The notes below the pieces were generated by a model. The model was not told the origin of the DNA, did not search any database, and worked only from the letters and a program-made list of their open reading frames with translations. Positions 63,080 to 64,000 of a stretch of 64,000 nt of DNA are shown one piece after another; position 1 is the first letter of the stretch, and the number at the start of each line of letters is the position of its first letter. Source of the DNA: CBDANW01 sp965197825 (GTDB taxonomy: Bacteria; Acidobacteriota; Vicinamibacteria; Marinacidobacterales; DATDRI01); assembly GCA_965197825.1 (NCBI GenBank), contig CBDANW010000003.1, positions 1,550,001-1,614,000 of the forward strand, in the 5' to 3' direction. The position numbers and the translations under genes are program-made.

Positions 63080-64000
63080 GTGCTTCCGCTGTTCAAGCGT
63101 CGGAGCGAAACGGTGAGCGAGTTGATTCCGGAGCTGTACCTGCATGGACTAGCTCACGGAGATTTCGATCTGTCGCTCCGCGGGCTTCTAGGGGAGGACG
63201 CTCCACTTTCTCCCAGCACGGTGTCGCGGCTGAAACAGAAATGGCAGGGAGAGTACGAGCAGTGGCTAGCTCGCCCACTGGAAGAACTCGAGCTCGTGTA
63301 CCTGTGGGTAGATGGCGTGTACGTGAAGGCCGGCCTTGAGAAGGACAAGGCGGCGGTGCTAGTTGCGGTTGGTGGCCTGTCCGACGGGACGAAAATCGTC
63401 CTGACGCTGGAGGCCGGGCATCGAGAATCCGAAGCGTCATGGTCGTCGCTGCTACGGAGACTGAAGAAGCGCGGTCTGAGATGTCCCCGTTTGGTGATCG
63501 GTGACGGTCATCTCGGCATCTGGGCCGCGACCCGAAACGTATTTCCAGAAGCTGAGGAACAGCGGTGCTGGAACCACCGAATCCTCAACGTACTGGACCG
63601 GATTCCGAAAAGGGACCAGGCGCAGGCCAAGCCGCTGTTGACGGCGATCCCCTACGCCACCAGCCTGCAGGAGTGCGAGACGAAGAAGGCCAAGTTCCAG
63701 GATTGGTGCTTGCGCAAGGGTCTTCCGGGGGCCGCGCACGTGCTCGACGAGGACTGGGAGCGGATGGTCAGCTTCTATTCCTTTCCCAAGCCTCACTGGC
63801 AACACCTTCGCACGAGCAACGTCGTGGAGTCACCGTTCGCTGCACTGAGATTGAGAACGGATGCGGCCAAAAGGTTCAAGAAAGTCGAGTCCGCCACTGC
63901 GACAATCTTCAAACTGCTTCTGGTTGCGGAGAAGAATTTTCGCCGGCTCAACGCACCGGAGCTGATGCGAGAGGTTCACCTGGGCGTTCGATTTGAAGAT
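63080..64000 (+). CDS. Mutator-type (IS256-like) transposase, both ends incomplete
   Basis: An open frame from about 63053 (GTG 63080 shown as the start) runs to the window end: FKRRSETVSELIPELYLHGL, VYLWVDGVYVKAGLEKDKA with the first Asp, LVIGDGHLGIWAATRNVF with the second, EEQRCWNHRILNVLDRIPK, and TSNVVESPFAALRLRTDAA with the Glu. A TAA just upstream (63048-63050) means that the N-terminal DNA-binding third is missing or frameshifted. It is a different group from the other transposases here. Confidence 0.85.
   Translation, partial: MLPLFKRRSETVSELIPELYLHGLAHGDFDLSLRGLLGEDAPLSPSTVSRLKQKWQGEYEQWLARPLEELELVYLWVDGVYVKAGLEKDKAAVLVAVGGLSDGTKIVLTLEAGHRESEASWSSLLRRLKKRGLRCPRLVIGDGHLGIWAATRNVFPEAEEQRCWNHRILNVLDRIPKRDQAQAKPLLTAIPYATSLQECETKKAKFQDWCLRKGLPGAAHVLDEDWERMVSFYSFPKPHWQHLRTSNVVESPFAALRLRTDAAKRFKKVESATATIFKLLLVAEKNFRRLNAPELMREVHLGVRFED

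Overview
The window looks like a chromosomal segment of an Acidobacteriota-like bacterium. The evidence is a VWFA protein of the acidobacterial type, several Ser/Thr kinase genes of the 'GAGGMGEVY kinase plus TolB-like propeller' type, moderately high GC, and a very large load of insertion sequences. About a third of the 64 kb is mobile DNA or its debris. Many host genes are broken by insertion elements, internal deletions or frameshifts. Some single-base frameshifts could be assembly errors, but the insertions with clean target duplications and the nonsense codons are unlikely to be.

Layout. 1-1.6 kb: end of an agmatine deiminase gene and a PIN toxin-antitoxin pair. 1.8-6.2 kb: two tandem decayed kinase/propeller genes, the second cut by an IS66 remnant (6.2-6.9 kb). 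7.5-13.75 kb: an intact SUF iron-sulfur operon on the minus strand (Rrf2 regulator, sufB, sufC, sufD, sufS, sufU, sufT-like) with a recognisable promoter and operator. 13.9-15.3 kb and 25.5-26.9 kb: two nearly identical IS256-type elements, each with its own 8-bp target duplication. Between them lies an accessory island: two more VapBC-like pairs, a broken AAA ATPase (DUF4143 type), a MITE, a candidate RHH/nucleotidyltransferase pair, a DUF305-LVIVD secreted protein, a hairpin cluster, an Xre regulator, and glucose-6-phosphate dehydrogenase with a HAD phosphatase.

27-37 kb: a CBS-domain protein, then two inverted copies of a second mutator-type IS. One of these contains a third IS256-type element nested in its end. 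The two copies bracket apbE, an nqrM-like gene, a trpF-like gene split by an IS66-derived MITE, a methyltransferase with a 9-bp tandem repeat, a bactofilin and small genes. 37.3-46.4 kb: an IS1595-type element, then core metabolism and wall genes (cystathionine beta-synthase type enzyme, GlsB/YeaQ-like membrane protein, pyruvate kinase overlapping a class A PBP) and a frameshifted two-component pair.

46.5-52 kb and 56-60 kb are IS-in-IS scrapyards (IS630, IS3, IS66, IS30, IS256 and mutator fragments). Between them, 52-56 kb carries a GNAT enzyme, a beta/gamma-crystallin lipoprotein, a VWFA/TPR pair and a TonB-like protein. The last 4 kb hold a kinase/propeller gene whose middle is replaced by a decayed amidohydrolase, and the start of another mutator-type transposase running off the window.

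The strongest candidates for follow-up are the IS66-derived MITE with perfect ends in the trpF-like gene, the shared amber codon in two otherwise intact mutator transposases, the RHH/nucleotidyltransferase pair abutting a MITE, and the hairpin cluster near 22.6 kb.
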